Shown one piece after another: positions 54,936 through 62,080 of a stretch of DNA of 64,000 nucleotides. The DNA is from Gillisia xinjiangensis (lineage in GTDB: Bacteria > Bacteroidota > Bacteroidia > Flavobacteriales > Flavobacteriaceae), in assembly GCF_046298265.1 (NCBI RefSeq), contig NZ_JBKAHK010000007.1, positions 151,414-215,413 of the forward strand. The letters are read 5' to 3'. Both the position numbers and the translations under genes were made by a program. Below the pieces are notes generated by a model, which ran no database searches, was not told the DNA's origin, and worked only from the letters and a program-made list of their open reading frames with translations. Position 1 is the stretch's first letter; every line of letters begins with the position of its first letter.

Positions 54936-56063
54936 ATGGACAGGAAATACATCACCCTTAAGAACTTAATGATAGCGGAGCAAAAATGCATAGGGCTTAA
55001 GTTTTACCAGGATAAAGTGCTGCAGGCGCTTGTCAATGAACTTCCCGAAATCGCATGGAGCGATGAGTTCCATATGAACTATGTGCCCAACTCACCAACG
55101 GCCCTGGACGGGATATTTGAACAATTTCGCGGAGTAGCCTGGGTGAACTGCAATCATTTTTTCACCAACAGCGGGTTTAGTCGGAACAATGAGGCTATTA
55201 ATGTTGACTGGTTCAGGAAACGCAAACATCCTGCAGGATATCGTCGCTGCCCTGAAAGTTACCTGTTAAAGCTCGAATTAAAGCGCTACGCGAACAACAC
55301 CGTAAAAACTTATGTTTCATGTTTTGAGGCGTTCATCAATCACTACAGCCATATTGAGCCAGAGAATATCAATGAAAACGATATCCGGGCTTACCTTCAA
55401 AAGCTGATACAGGAAGGAAGTTCCAATTCCTATATCAACCAGGCGATCAATGCCATAAAGTTCTATTATGAAGTAGTGATGGAAATGCCCAACCGGTTTT
55501 ACGGGATGGAGCGGCCGCGGGTGGAGGAGAAATTGCCGAAAGTGCTTTCCAAAGAGGAAGTACTTTCCATCATCGCGCATACCAACAATATAAAACATCG
55601 CTGTGTGGTGAGTTTGCTTTACTCCGCCGGACTTCGGAGGAATGAATTGCTCAATTTGATTCCTGAAGATATCGATGGGAAACGGATGATGATTAAAGTT
55701 AGAGGGGGAAAAGGAAACAAGGATAGGTATACTTTACTTTCTGATACACTGTTGAAAGAGTTAAGAACCTATTTTGTAAAGTGGAAACCAGCGACCTATT
55801 TGTTTGAGGGTCAAACCGGGGGACGGTATTCCGCCGAAAGCATTGCTCAAATAGTGAAGCAGGCAGCTGTCCGTGCGAAAATTAAAAAAAATGTCTCGCC
55901 CCATATGCTGCGTCATAGTTTTGCCACCCATTTATTGGAAGCCGGTACGGATTTACGATATATCCAGGTGCTTTTAGGCCATAAAAGCAGCAAAACCACC
56001 GAAATATACACCCATGTGGCAACAAATGTTTTTTTTAACATAAAAAATCCCCTAGATTCGTAG
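54936..56063 (+). CDS. Tyrosine recombinase of the integron-like array
   Basis: 375 residues. An extra N-terminal domain (~5-75, CIGLKFYQDKVLQALVNELP ... FHMNYVPN ... IFEQFRGVAWVN) recalls HARP-type DNA-junction domains. A SAM-like core-binding domain follows (~105-190), then the catalytic domain with R234 (SAGLRRNELLN), K259 (VRGGKGNKDR), H323/R326 (SPHMLRHSFATH), H349 (LLGHKSS) and nucleophile Y358 (EIYTHV); it ends FNIKNPLDS. All catalytic residues are present. Only 64 residues separate K259 from H323, so the ~40-residue insertion that marks IntI integrases is absent. It points the same way as the cassettes, and its stop is 11 bp before the attI-like site. It should cut and join the folded cassette sites. 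Confidence 0.85.
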   Translation: MDRKYITLKNLMIAEQKCIGLKFYQDKVLQALVNELPEIAWSDEFHMNYVPNSPTALDGIFEQFRGVAWVNCNHFFTNSGFSRNNEAINVDWFRKRKHPAGYRRCPESYLLKLELKRYANNTVKTYVSCFEAFINHYSHIEPENINENDIRAYLQKLIQEGSSNSYINQAINAIKFYYEVVMEMPNRFYGMERPRVEEKLPKVLSKEEVLSIIAHTNNIKHRCVVSLLYSAGLRRNELLNLIPEDIDGKRMMIKVRGGKGNKDRYTLLSDTLLKELRTYFVKWKPATYLFEGQTGGRYSAESIAQIVKQAAVRAKIKKNVSPHMLRHSFATHLLEAGTDLRYIQVLLGHKSSKTTEIYTHVATNVFFNIKNPLDS

Positions 56064-56073
56064 AAGACAAGGG

Positions 56074-56105
56074 AGATATAAACACAATGTGTTTATCTGT
56101 ACGTT
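56074..56105 (+). other. attI-like minimal recombination site
   Basis: A perfect hairpin ATAAACACAATGTGTTTAT (56078-56096) is followed by six bases CTGTAC and the cut triplet GTT (56103-56105). It equals the outer arms of the cassette sites (ATATAAAAACAATG and GTTTTTATACGAGACGTT) joined directly, without the inner region and without a left AAC box. Cassette 1 begins at 56104. Confidence 0.7.
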
Positions 56106-56120
56106 GGCAACCATTAAGAA

Positions 56121-57224
56121 ATGAAACTCTTACATATATTAATAACTCTCCTTTTCTGTACTGCCACTTTTGGACAGAAAGTGACTTATAACCATATTGT
56201 GGACTCTTCAGACCAGGACATAATAGAAGTAATGAAATTGTTTGAAAACTATTTAGCTTCAAATCCTCAAAATAAATTGGAAAGTCCGTATTGGAATTCT
56301 ACCGAGCAGGAAAAACACAAAAACTTTGACTTCTTAGAAAGTGAATTTCAACCTTCGCTATATATGGGATTTCCCGTCCACGTGCTGAGTATAAAATCTG
56401 ATAATAACACCTATAAAATCAAAGCTCAATTTTCTTACACTAAAGAAGATGGAACACCATATATTTTAGCCATAGTAAACTATCAAGCTAAAAAGGAAAA
56501 CGGCAAATTCAAACTTTACAATTGGCTGACAGATAGCCGAAAAAAATGGAATTGTACCACTGTCGGTTTGGTAGATTTTTACTATCCAGAATATCACGAA
56601 TTTAATTATGATAAAGCTAATCAGCTAAATGACTTTATAAAGGAAACCTGTAAAAATTTTGGAGTTAGCCCTAAACCATTTGAATATTATTTAGCGGACG
56701 ATTATGATGAAATCCAGAGATTAAAGGGAATTGATTATTATATCGGACAGGGTGGAGAAACCAGACCCAGTGGAAAAGCGGCTGATGACAAAGTCTATTG
56801 TGGAGGCTTAGGTGAATATTACCCACACGAGGTTTTTCACGTTCAAATAGATGACCATTTTCCTGAAAAACATTTCTGGGTTTCGGAAGGTGTAGCAACC
56901 TTTTTGGGTGGCAGCCGAGGAAAAACTCTGGAATGGCATATAAAACGGACAAATCAATATTTAAAAGAACATCCTGAAATAAATTTAAGCGATATGCTTA
57001 GGTTGGCCAATTTGGATAACCGAACAGCTTATCATTACGTCTTGGGAGGTTTAATCGCCAAGAGAATTTTTGAAAAAGGCGGATGGAACCTTTTAAAAAA
57101 AATTATGAGAAGTGGGAAAACAGATGAAGAATATTATGTGGCAATTGAAAATCATTTGGGTGTAAAGAAAACGGATTTAAATACTTACCTGAGAAATCAA
57201 ATAGAAATTGAGGCAAGAAAATAA
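56121..57224 (+). CDS. Cassette 1: secreted gluzincin-like protein
   Basis: 367 residues with a signal peptide (MKLLHILITLLFCTATFGQ). The middle has the zinc motif HEVFH (236-240) followed by SEGVATFLGG (E256), the HExxH-(~15)-E layout of gluzincin (peptidase MA) metalloenzymes. The N-terminal ~150 residues resemble an NTF2/SnoaL-like strand-helix domain. It is probably an exported peptidase or a peptidase-like sensor. It starts 16 bp into the cassette and its stop is one base before attC1, so the cassette is filled almost exactly by the gene. Being first, it may be expressed from the integrase promoter. Confidence 0.8.
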   Translation: MKLLHILITLLFCTATFGQKVTYNHIVDSSDQDIIEVMKLFENYLASNPQNKLESPYWNSTEQEKHKNFDFLESEFQPSLYMGFPVHVLSIKSDNNTYKIKAQFSYTKEDGTPYILAIVNYQAKKENGKFKLYNWLTDSRKKWNCTTVGLVDFYYPEYHEFNYDKANQLNDFIKETCKNFGVSPKPFEYYLADDYDEIQRLKGIDYYIGQGGETRPSGKAADDKVYCGGLGEYYPHEVFHVQIDDHFPEKHFWVSEGVATFLGGSRGKTLEWHIKRTNQYLKEHPEINLSDMLRLANLDNRTAYHYVLGGLIAKRIFEKGGWNLLKKIMRSGKTDEEYYVAIENHLGVKKTDLNTYLRNQIEIEARK

Positions 57225-57225
57225 C

Positions 57226-57354
57226 GGTTGCCAACAACATATAAAAACAATGCTCAAACCTGTCCCAATTCGAAACTTCGTGCTCGTCTGCAGCGCTTGA
57301 TTGTCCTGCGGACAATCACCCTTGCCAGCTCGCACTTTTTTTATACGGGACGTT
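57226..57354 (+). repeat. attC-like site 1
   Basis: Left edge GGTTGCCAAC is the exact reverse complement of cassette 1's first bases, GTTGGCAACC (56103-56112). Then AACA, TATAAAAAC, an inner region with hairpin GATTGTCC-TGC-GGACAATC, then TTTTTTATA-CGGGAC-GTT. Confidence 0.88.
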
Positions 57355-57405
57355 GCCAAAAACACCGCTGACAAACAAAACGTAAATATTCAATTTTAAA
57401 TAGTT

Positions 57406-57603
57406 ATGAGATTTTTGCCTTACTTAAAGTATATATTTTTAGTAGTTAGTATTATAATTTTCACCCTTTACATATGGGACAATAATTATATAAATAAATA
57501 CACGCTTGTATTTGGTTTTATTCTGATTTTCAGTGTGCCTGTTTTAAACAGATATGAAAAGCAGCGGATTTCTCACTCAAGCGGAGAAAAAAAGAAGCAC
57601 TAA
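57406..57603 (+). CDS. Cassette 2: small membrane protein
   Basis: 65 residues with two membrane segments (LKYIFLVVSIIIFTLYIW, ~8-25; YTLVFGFILIFSVPVL, ~32-48) and a basic C-terminus (RYEKQRISHSSGEKKKH). The cassette start is 53 bp upstream. The end of the frame lies in the first of two direct repeats that fill the rest of the cassette, so the C-terminal residues may be derived from that repeat. No family recognised. Confidence 0.65.
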   Translation: MRFLPYLKYIFLVVSIIIFTLYIWDNNYINKYTLVFGFILIFSVPVLNRYEKQRISHSSGEKKKH

Positions 57604-57722
57604 AACTATCATTTTTGAGAGGTAAGAAAATTGGAGTTTCAAAATTTAATTCAGCGGACTTTCTCACTCAAATGGAGAAAAATAATCGGATATAAAAATG
57701 CCCTTTTTGAGAGGTAAGGAAA
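57562..57722 (+). repeat. Direct repeat inside cassette 2
   Basis: Two ~70 bp copies, 57563-57632 and 57652-57722, share GCGGA-TTTCTCACTCAA--GGAGAAAAA and TTTTTGAGAGGTAAG-AAATT in the same order. CTCA and TGAG parts could pair, so each copy may fold into a hairpin. Confidence 0.75.
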
Positions 57723-57787
57723 TTTAAACTTTAAAAGCAACACGCAACAGATTAAAAGCGAAGCGGCTCACTCGGGCGGGCGGTGCA

Positions 57788-57916
57788 TTTGGCAACAATG
57801 TATAAAAACAATGCTATCTTAGTGTCGAATCGAAAGTCTTTGAGTACTTGCTGCGTCTGATTTTCCTGCGGAAAATCAACGCTGTCAATCGCCGCACTGT
57901 TTTTATACGAGACGTT
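57788..57916 (+). repeat. attC-like site 2
   Basis: Left edge TTTGGCAAC is complementary to cassette 2's first bases, GTTGCCAAA. Then AATG, TATAAAAAC ... GTTTTTATA-CGAGAC-GTT. The inner stem is GATTTTCC-TGC-GGAAAATC: one base pair is changed on both sides relative to the other copies. Confidence 0.88.
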
Positions 57917-57937
57917 GCCACACATTAAAAAAATCCA

Positions 57938-58600
57938 ATGATTGAAAAACTAATTGAACGGACAAATACTATAGAATTCTATCAAAACGGACATTTCCAT
58001 TTGAAAAATTTGAAAGGTGAAATCGGGCAATTTAATACAATGGAATTCAATTTTATTATAGAGGAGCGAAATGATAATGGGAAAACTTATAATGTGGAGC
58101 ACTGGAAGTTAATTGCTCACAGAACAATTGATTTTAAAGGAATTTTTGCGGACTTATATCTGCCGTACATTAAATTAAAAATTTTGAATGATCATCCATT
58201 ACTATGGACATATAACCAGCCAAGTTTAGAATGTGAATTAATAAAGTTTCCCGAAAACCCAAGTGAATTTATAGGTGATTTATTTTTTGAATATGAAAAA
58301 GTTGCGGGTAATTGGATTCCACTACGTAAAACTTTTTGTGCTTTGAATAAATATTACAAAGAAAATGGGAAACGTAATATATCGGTTCCAAAACCTTTGA
58401 AAGAGTCGATTGAAAAAGTTTGTAAGAAACACGGAGTAGATTTTAAAGTGAAAAAGGAAATCGATGGCTATGATAAGGGTTATGCAAATCAACCTAATAT
58501 CAAACTTCTGATTTTTGGCAACGAGGATGCCAGTCCGGATAACTATAACCTGGGCCAACCTTATATAATTGCCGACGAATTTATAGCGAATAAAAAATAA
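57938..58600 (+). CDS. Cassette 3: hypothetical soluble protein
   Basis: 220 residues without a signal peptide or membrane segment. Strand-rich N-terminal half (IEFYQNGHFHLKNLKGEIGQF, MEFNFIIEERND) and an alpha/beta C-terminal part (KPLKESIEKVCKKHGVDFKV). No family recognised. It starts 23 bp into the cassette, and the stop is three bases before attC3, the tight fit expected of a cassette gene. Confidence 0.7.
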   Translation: MIEKLIERTNTIEFYQNGHFHLKNLKGEIGQFNTMEFNFIIEERNDNGKTYNVEHWKLIAHRTIDFKGIFADLYLPYIKLKILNDHPLLWTYNQPSLECELIKFPENPSEFIGDLFFEYEKVAGNWIPLRKTFCALNKYYKENGKRNISVPKPLKESIEKVCKKHGVDFKVKKEIDGYDKGYANQPNIKLLIFGNEDASPDNYNLGQPYIIADEFIANKK

Positions 58601-58603
58601 AAC

Positions 58604-58731
58604 GTGTGGCAACAACATATAAAAACAATGCTTAAATCAGTCTCAAATGGAAGCTTCGTGCTCGCTTGCTCAGCCGATTGTCCTGCGGACAATCACGCAC
58701 GCCAGCTCGCACAGTTTTTATACGAGACGTT
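58604..58731 (+). repeat. attC-like site 3
   Basis: Left edge GTGTGGCAAC is the exact ten-base complement of cassette 3's start GTTGCCACAC (57914-57923). Then AACA, TATAAAAAC ... GATTGTCC-TGC-GGACAATC ... GTTTTTATA-CGAGAC-GTT. Confidence 0.9.
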
Positions 58732-58757
58732 GTGTGCCATTTAAAAAACCCAAAAAA

Positions 58758-59225
58758 GTGACTGAAACATACAAAATAATCCTTCGACATTACATAATCG
58801 GATTAGCAATTACGGTAGTAATATTTTGGATGATAAATGAAATTCCAGGCATTTATTATTTTGAAGAACATTTGACCGAATGGATAGCTACCTTGGTAGC
58901 CATTCCTGTGATCGGACTTTTTATGGCGAAAATTCTTTCCAACCGACTTAAGCGGACTAATGGAAAGCTTTACCTGTTTTCGACCTGGATAATTCTTCTC
59001 ACTTGGGTTTTAATTTTATATTTTAAAGCTGCGATTGTTGGAATTGTAACTTCAATTGACCAAGTTCAATTTAAATTTTTAGATTCAATTATCGGATTTA
59101 CAATTTATCAACTTTGGATATTTCTCGGACTTGGAATTATTCACGGCGTAATTGGTGGAATATTCTTAAGTATTGACTTGAAAAAGAACAGACCAAAATT
59201 AAAAACGTCACACAACAACATATAA
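58758..59225 (+). CDS. Cassette 4: four-helix membrane protein
   Basis: 155 residues from GTG 58758 (MTETYKIILRHYIIG). An ATG in the same frame at 58647 lies inside attC3 and would translate the repeat, so it is rejected. Four membrane segments: ~12-27, ~40-60, ~75-97 and ~112-138 (LWIFLGLGIIHGVIGGIFL). The last codons and the TAA are supplied by attC4 itself (HNNI then stop). No family recognised. Confidence 0.68.
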   Translation: MTETYKIILRHYIIGLAITVVIFWMINEIPGIYYFEEHLTEWIATLVAIPVIGLFMAKILSNRLKRTNGKLYLFSTWIILLTWVLILYFKAAIVGIVTSIDQVQFKFLDSIIGFTIYQLWIFLGLGIIHGVIGGIFLSIDLKKNRPKLKTSHNNI

Positions 59226-59334
59226 AAACAATGCTTAATTTGTTCTCGGATCGAAAGTCTTTGCTCACTTGCTTAGCGGATTGTCCTGCGGACAATCACG
59301 CACGCCAGCTCGCACAGTTTTTATACGAGACGTT
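59207..59334 (+). repeat. attC-like site 4
   Basis: Left edge GTCACACAAC pairs with cassette 4's start GTTGTGTGCC (one mismatch). Then AACA, TATAAAAAC ... GATTGTCC-TGC-GGACAATC ... GTTTTTATA-CGAGAC-GTT. Confidence 0.87.
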
Positions 59335-59352
59335 AGCAAACAGTTAGGTAAA

Positions 59353-59502
59353 TCACTTGCGTAATGTTCGGGTTACATATTTGTATTCTAAATTTGACCA
59401 AAAGAATCCAAACGAAAACAGTCTAATTAAACCATCTATAATGCTTAGGACACCTTGTATCATATGTTTAATTTTACCCCCTTTTGTCTTTCTAATCTTC
59501 AT
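59353..59502 (-). CDS. Cassette 5: very small protein, reverse orientation
   Basis: 49 residues (MKIRKTKGGKIKHMIQGVLS, then a hydrophobic middle IIDGLIRLFSFGFFW, then KYVTRTLRK). A basic start, one hydrophobic segment and a basic end suggest a small membrane-associated peptide. It is the only reasonable frame in cassette 5 and is read against the array, as some integron cassette genes are. No family recognised; coding status is uncertain. Confidence 0.45.
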   Translation of the reverse strand: MKIRKTKGGKIKHMIQGVLSIIDGLIRLFSFGFFWSNLEYKYVTRTLRK

Positions 59503-59527
59503 ATTTTCTAAGTTTTAGTTAAACCGA

Positions 59528-59599
59528 TTTGCTAACATTCTGTAAATGCAAGCGCAACGGATATTGTGAATAGTGCGCCTGACATTTACAGGGGGCGTT
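59528..59599 (+). repeat. attC-like site 5 (short, different sequence)
   Basis: Left edge TTTGCTAAC is complementary to cassette 5's start GTTAGCAAA. Then ATT, CTGTAAATG, an inner GCGC...GCGC part, ACATTTACAG, GGGGC, GTT. At 72 bp it is the shortest site and shares the architecture, not the sequence, of site 1. Confidence 0.85.
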
Positions 59600-59611
59600 A
59601 TGCACAAGTGG

Positions 59612-59845
59612 CTACATACGTACTATATCAAAAAAGCCTTTAGGTAATTGCTTTTTCGCTACTTTTAAGCAGTCATCACACATTGTCATTGAGCCTTTAA
59701 GTCCGTCACTACCTGCATTGGTTTCAGCCGCAATTACAGTAGGTTTGTTTTCACACCTAATCATTTTATGTCCACCACCTAATGTCATAAAACTTTGTCC
59801 GTTAGGCTTTTCTGCTTGACATCTTTCTTTGTCTATTGGTATCAT
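59612..59845 (-). CDS. Cassette 6: small cysteine-containing protein, reverse orientation
   Basis: 77 residues (MIPIDKERCQAEKPNGQSF, MTLGGGHKMIRCENKP ...). Four cysteines in the order C, C, CDDC suggest a small zinc-binding domain (ERCQAE ... IRCENKP ... MTMCDDCLKVAKKQ). No membrane segment. The start lies 32 bp before attC6 and the frame runs against the array. No named family recognised. Confidence 0.7.
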   Translation of the reverse strand: MIPIDKERCQAEKPNGQSFMTLGGGHKMIRCENKPTVIAAETNAGSDGLKGSMTMCDDCLKVAKKQLPKGFFDIVRM

Positions 59846-59876
59846 AATGTTTTCGTTTTTTTAGTCCGCCACCAGA

Positions 59877-60005
59877 TGCATAACAGCACCTATAAAAAAT
59901 AGCGGGGTTTGTGTTAATATTTAAGTTTGTGTTTCAGTTTTAATTTCTGTTTTATCCGATAGTTCGTGCCTTGCAATCCGCTACTTTTCATAGCTGCGGC
60001 ACGTT
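59877..60005 (+). repeat. attC-like site 6 (second sequence type)
   Basis: Left edge TGCATAAC is complementary to cassette 6's start GTTATGCA. Arms are CTATAAAAAATAGCGG and CCGCTACTTTTCATAG (two mismatches in 16), with spacers of 5 and 9 bases to AAC and GTT. Confidence 0.85.
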
Positions 60006-60185
60006 ATGCCACATTAAAAACAACATAACGGTCAAAAAAGGACTGACCATCCAAAATCAAGATGTGAAAATCTGTCAAAAAGAAGTAAAAATAAGACAGA
60101 CGAGAAGTCGAAAATCGAAAGAGTAGAAAAAATAATAACTTTGAAAGACAAAAAAAGAAAGTCTTTCATCATAACAAAAATAAAT

Positions 60186-60881
60186 ATGAATAATTTTATT
60201 AAAACAACATTTGCTATTATATTACTAATTAGTTCGTTCTCTTGTAGTAATGATGACTCTCTTAAACGAGAAAGTACAAACCTTGAAGAAAAAGTAGAAT
60301 TAAAAACATCAACGGATTTGGTTACTCCATTTTTTCAAAATTTAGGAGGTACTGAAATCATTGTAACTAATAATTCTTTTGAAACTAAATATAGAGCAGA
60401 ATCGAAAAAGCAATTTAAGTTCAATGGAGAATTCTCTTCTTTATCCGATTATGCTGTAATTTTAAAGGATGGCTTTATTGTTTTGGAAAGTGATGAGAGA
60501 TATAAAATTTCTCTAAATAATGATATTGCTTATATTAAAACTCCTGAATTTTCAGGTAATATAAACGAGGTTAATGAAGTTAAGACATTAAAAAATATTA
60601 AGACATTTATTTTATTAACTTACTTGAAAGAAATTACATCTGATAATTCTAAAAAAATAAACTTAAATTCGTCTTTAGCTAACAAAGCTTCTTGTAGTTT
60701 TTGGAATACTTACTATAGTATAGGCGTAGGGCTAACAGAATCAGCTGCACAAGCTGATTTAGAATACGAAGTTCAAGATGATATTAATAGTGGAGATGCA
60801 AATGGTTGTACTAAAATTGGAGGTCAGGAAGCTGTTTCATTATCAGGTGGTACCGTTTGGGCACAAGCTTGGTGTTGCTAA
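60186..60881 (+). CDS. Cassette 7, gene 1: lipoprotein
   Basis: 231 residues from ATG 60186 (MNNFIKTTFAIILLISSFSC); an in-frame start at 60141 adds 15 basic residues and is less likely. Lipobox LISSFSC with the lipid-modified cysteine at ~20, followed by SNDD. The middle is strand-rich. The C-terminal ~60 residues look distinct (ASCSFWNTYYSIG, SAAQADLEYEVQDD, ending VWAQAWCC) with paired cysteines and Gly/Ala-rich helices, as in secreted small peptides. It is followed after 26 bp by a small membrane-protein gene in the same cassette. No family recognised. Confidence 0.75.
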   Translation: MNNFIKTTFAIILLISSFSCSNDDSLKRESTNLEEKVELKTSTDLVTPFFQNLGGTEIIVTNNSFETKYRAESKKQFKFNGEFSSLSDYAVILKDGFIVLESDERYKISLNNDIAYIKTPEFSGNINEVNEVKTLKNIKTFILLTYLKEITSDNSKKINLNSSLANKASCSFWNTYYSIGVGLTESAAQADLEYEVQDDINSGDANGCTKIGGQEAVSLSGGTVWAQAWCC

Positions 60882-60907
60882 TAATTATAAACTTAATAAA
60901 TAAAATT

Positions 60908-61147
60908 ATGAATTCAATTCCATTAATGATTGGTCCTTTTGAAATAATAACAACATTAGCTATTATTATTTCTTTATTTTTTAGTTCCCTTTTTTTAATT
61001 TCAAAATATGAAAAAGGTAAAACTTACTTCATTTGGTTACTTTTAATAATCTTTTTACCAATACTTGGTTCTCTTTGTTATCTAATAAAACATTTAATAA
61101 ATTTTCCGAATAATAAAAGAGAAGAAAGTATAAATAACGTGGCATAA
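60908..61147 (+). CDS. Cassette 7, gene 2: PLDc_N-like small membrane protein
   Basis: 79 residues from ATG 60908 (MNSIPLMIGPFEIITTLAII). Two membrane segments, the second containing WLLLIIFLPILGSLCYLIKH, which has the aromatic/PxxG pattern of the PLDc_N (phospholipase D-nuclease N-terminal) family. The first two bases of attC7 lie inside the gene: the final codons GTG GCA TAA are the left box of the site. It may be an immunity- or membrane-targeted partner of the upstream lipoprotein, judging only by its position. Confidence 0.72.
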   Translation: MNSIPLMIGPFEIITTLAIIISLFFSSLFLISKYEKGKTYFIWLLLIIFLPILGSLCYLIKHLINFPNNKREESINNVA

Positions 61148-61268
61148 CAAGGTATATAAAAAATAGCAGTTAAGGTCTAAACCATAGGTTTGGCTCTTTT
61201 CTGCTATCTTTGTTTTTGAAACAAAAAATGACACATACTAACCTGCTACTTTTCATATACTATTCGTT
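61139..61268 (+). repeat. attC-like site 7 (second sequence type)
   Basis: Left edge GTGGCATAAC is the exact complement of cassette 7's start GTTATGCCAC (60003-60012). Arms are TATATAAAAAATAGCAG and CTGCTACTTTTCATATA, with spacers AAGG (4) and CTATTC (6) to AAC and GTT. Confidence 0.87.
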
Positions 61269-61291
61269 ACCACAAATAAAAATATAAGACT

Positions 61292-61486
61292 ATGAACAAA
61301 TTATTATGGACTTTTCTGATTCTGATATGGTCTGCCGCACTTTTAATGTTAATTTTTGCATTAACCGACTTTGGGCCTGATTATCCTTTAACGGACTATA
61401 AATATATTATTGTTATCGGATTTATAACCATTACGGGTTTTATGAAATTATTATACAGCAGATCAAAAATGGGAAGGAATGGTTAA
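61292..61486 (+). CDS. Cassette 8: two-helix membrane protein
   Basis: 64 residues, ATG 25 bp into the cassette. Two membrane segments (LLWTFLILIWSAALLMLIFA, ~3-22; YIIVIGFITITGFMKLL, ~38-54) joined by an acidic loop (DFGPDYPLTDYK), with a basic tail. The stop is ten bases before attC8. No family recognised. Confidence 0.68.
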   Translation: MNKLLWTFLILIWSAALLMLIFALTDFGPDYPLTDYKYIIVIGFITITGFMKLLYSRSKMGRNG

Positions 61487-61496
61487 GAGATAAAAA

Positions 61497-61623
61497 TGTG
61501 GTAACAACATATAAAACCAATGCTTAGACCTGTCTTAAATCGAAGTTCCTTGCTCGCTTGCCTCGCCGATTGTCCTGCGGACAATCACGCTCGCCAGCTC
61601 GCACAGTTTTTATACGAGACGTT
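61497..61623 (+). repeat. attC-like site 8
   Basis: Left edge TGTGGTAAC is complementary to cassette 8's start GTTACCACA. Then AACA, TATAAAACC ... GATTGTCC-TGC-GGACAATC ... GTTTTTATA-CGAGAC-GTT. Confidence 0.88.
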
Positions 61624-61913
61624 ACCCTTAATTGCTCCAAAATAACCTGCGGATTAATTTGGGAGCAATAAATTTAAATCAGGGTGGAAAATGGTGCGGT
61701 AAACGGACTGTACCAGGACGGGTAAAATGCGGAGCGGACTGATAAACAGAACGGACAAATAGAAATCTAAAAAAGCGGACTCATTTACTCGGCTCGCAAT
61801 TTTGAGAAACGGATTTTTAAGGGAAAGCGGATCAACAATTCCCAGCGGACTTTTAATCAGTTGCGGGTAAAATAACGGATAATGGAACGTGCTTACTCGG
61901 CCGTGTCGCAAAC
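61624..61913. other. Cassette 9 body: no convincing gene
   Basis: 290 bp between attC8 and attC9. No frame on either strand has a start, plausible length and cassette-confined ends; the longest minus-strand frame runs through attC9 and is rejected. The sequence repeats AGCGGACT/GCGGA motifs several times (61733, 61772, 61828, 61847), which may form hairpins or be remnants of another repeat family. It could carry an RNA gene or a dead cassette. Confidence 0.6.
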
Positions 61914-62040
61914 AAGGGTAACAACATATAAAAACAATGCTTAAATCAGTCTCAAATCGAAGTTCCCTGCTCGCTTGCTTAGCGGATTGTCCTACGGACA
62001 ATCGCGCTCGCCAGCTCGCACAGTTTTTATACGGGACGTT
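61914..62040 (+). repeat. attC-like site 9
   Basis: Left edge AAGGGTAAC is the exact complement of cassette 9's start GTTACCCTT. Then AACA, TATAAAAAC ... GATTGTCC-TAC-GGACAATC (loop change only) ... GTTTTTATA-CGGGAC-GTT. Confidence 0.9.
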
Positions 62041-62080
62041 ACCAACAATAGCTCCTGAAAACACTCAAAAATAAATTTGA

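Noticed and set aside
57103..57374. Minus-strand frames of 65-70 residues around attC1
   Set aside because: Both run through the recombination site, antisense to the end of the cassette 1 gene.
58647..58757. ATG at 58647 as start of the cassette 4 gene
   Set aside because: It lies inside attC3 and would add 37 residues encoded by the repeat; GTG 58758 in the cassette is preferred.
61654..62064. A 136-residue minus-strand frame through cassette 9
   Set aside because: It starts in the next cassette and reads through all of attC9, and its composition is unlike a protein.
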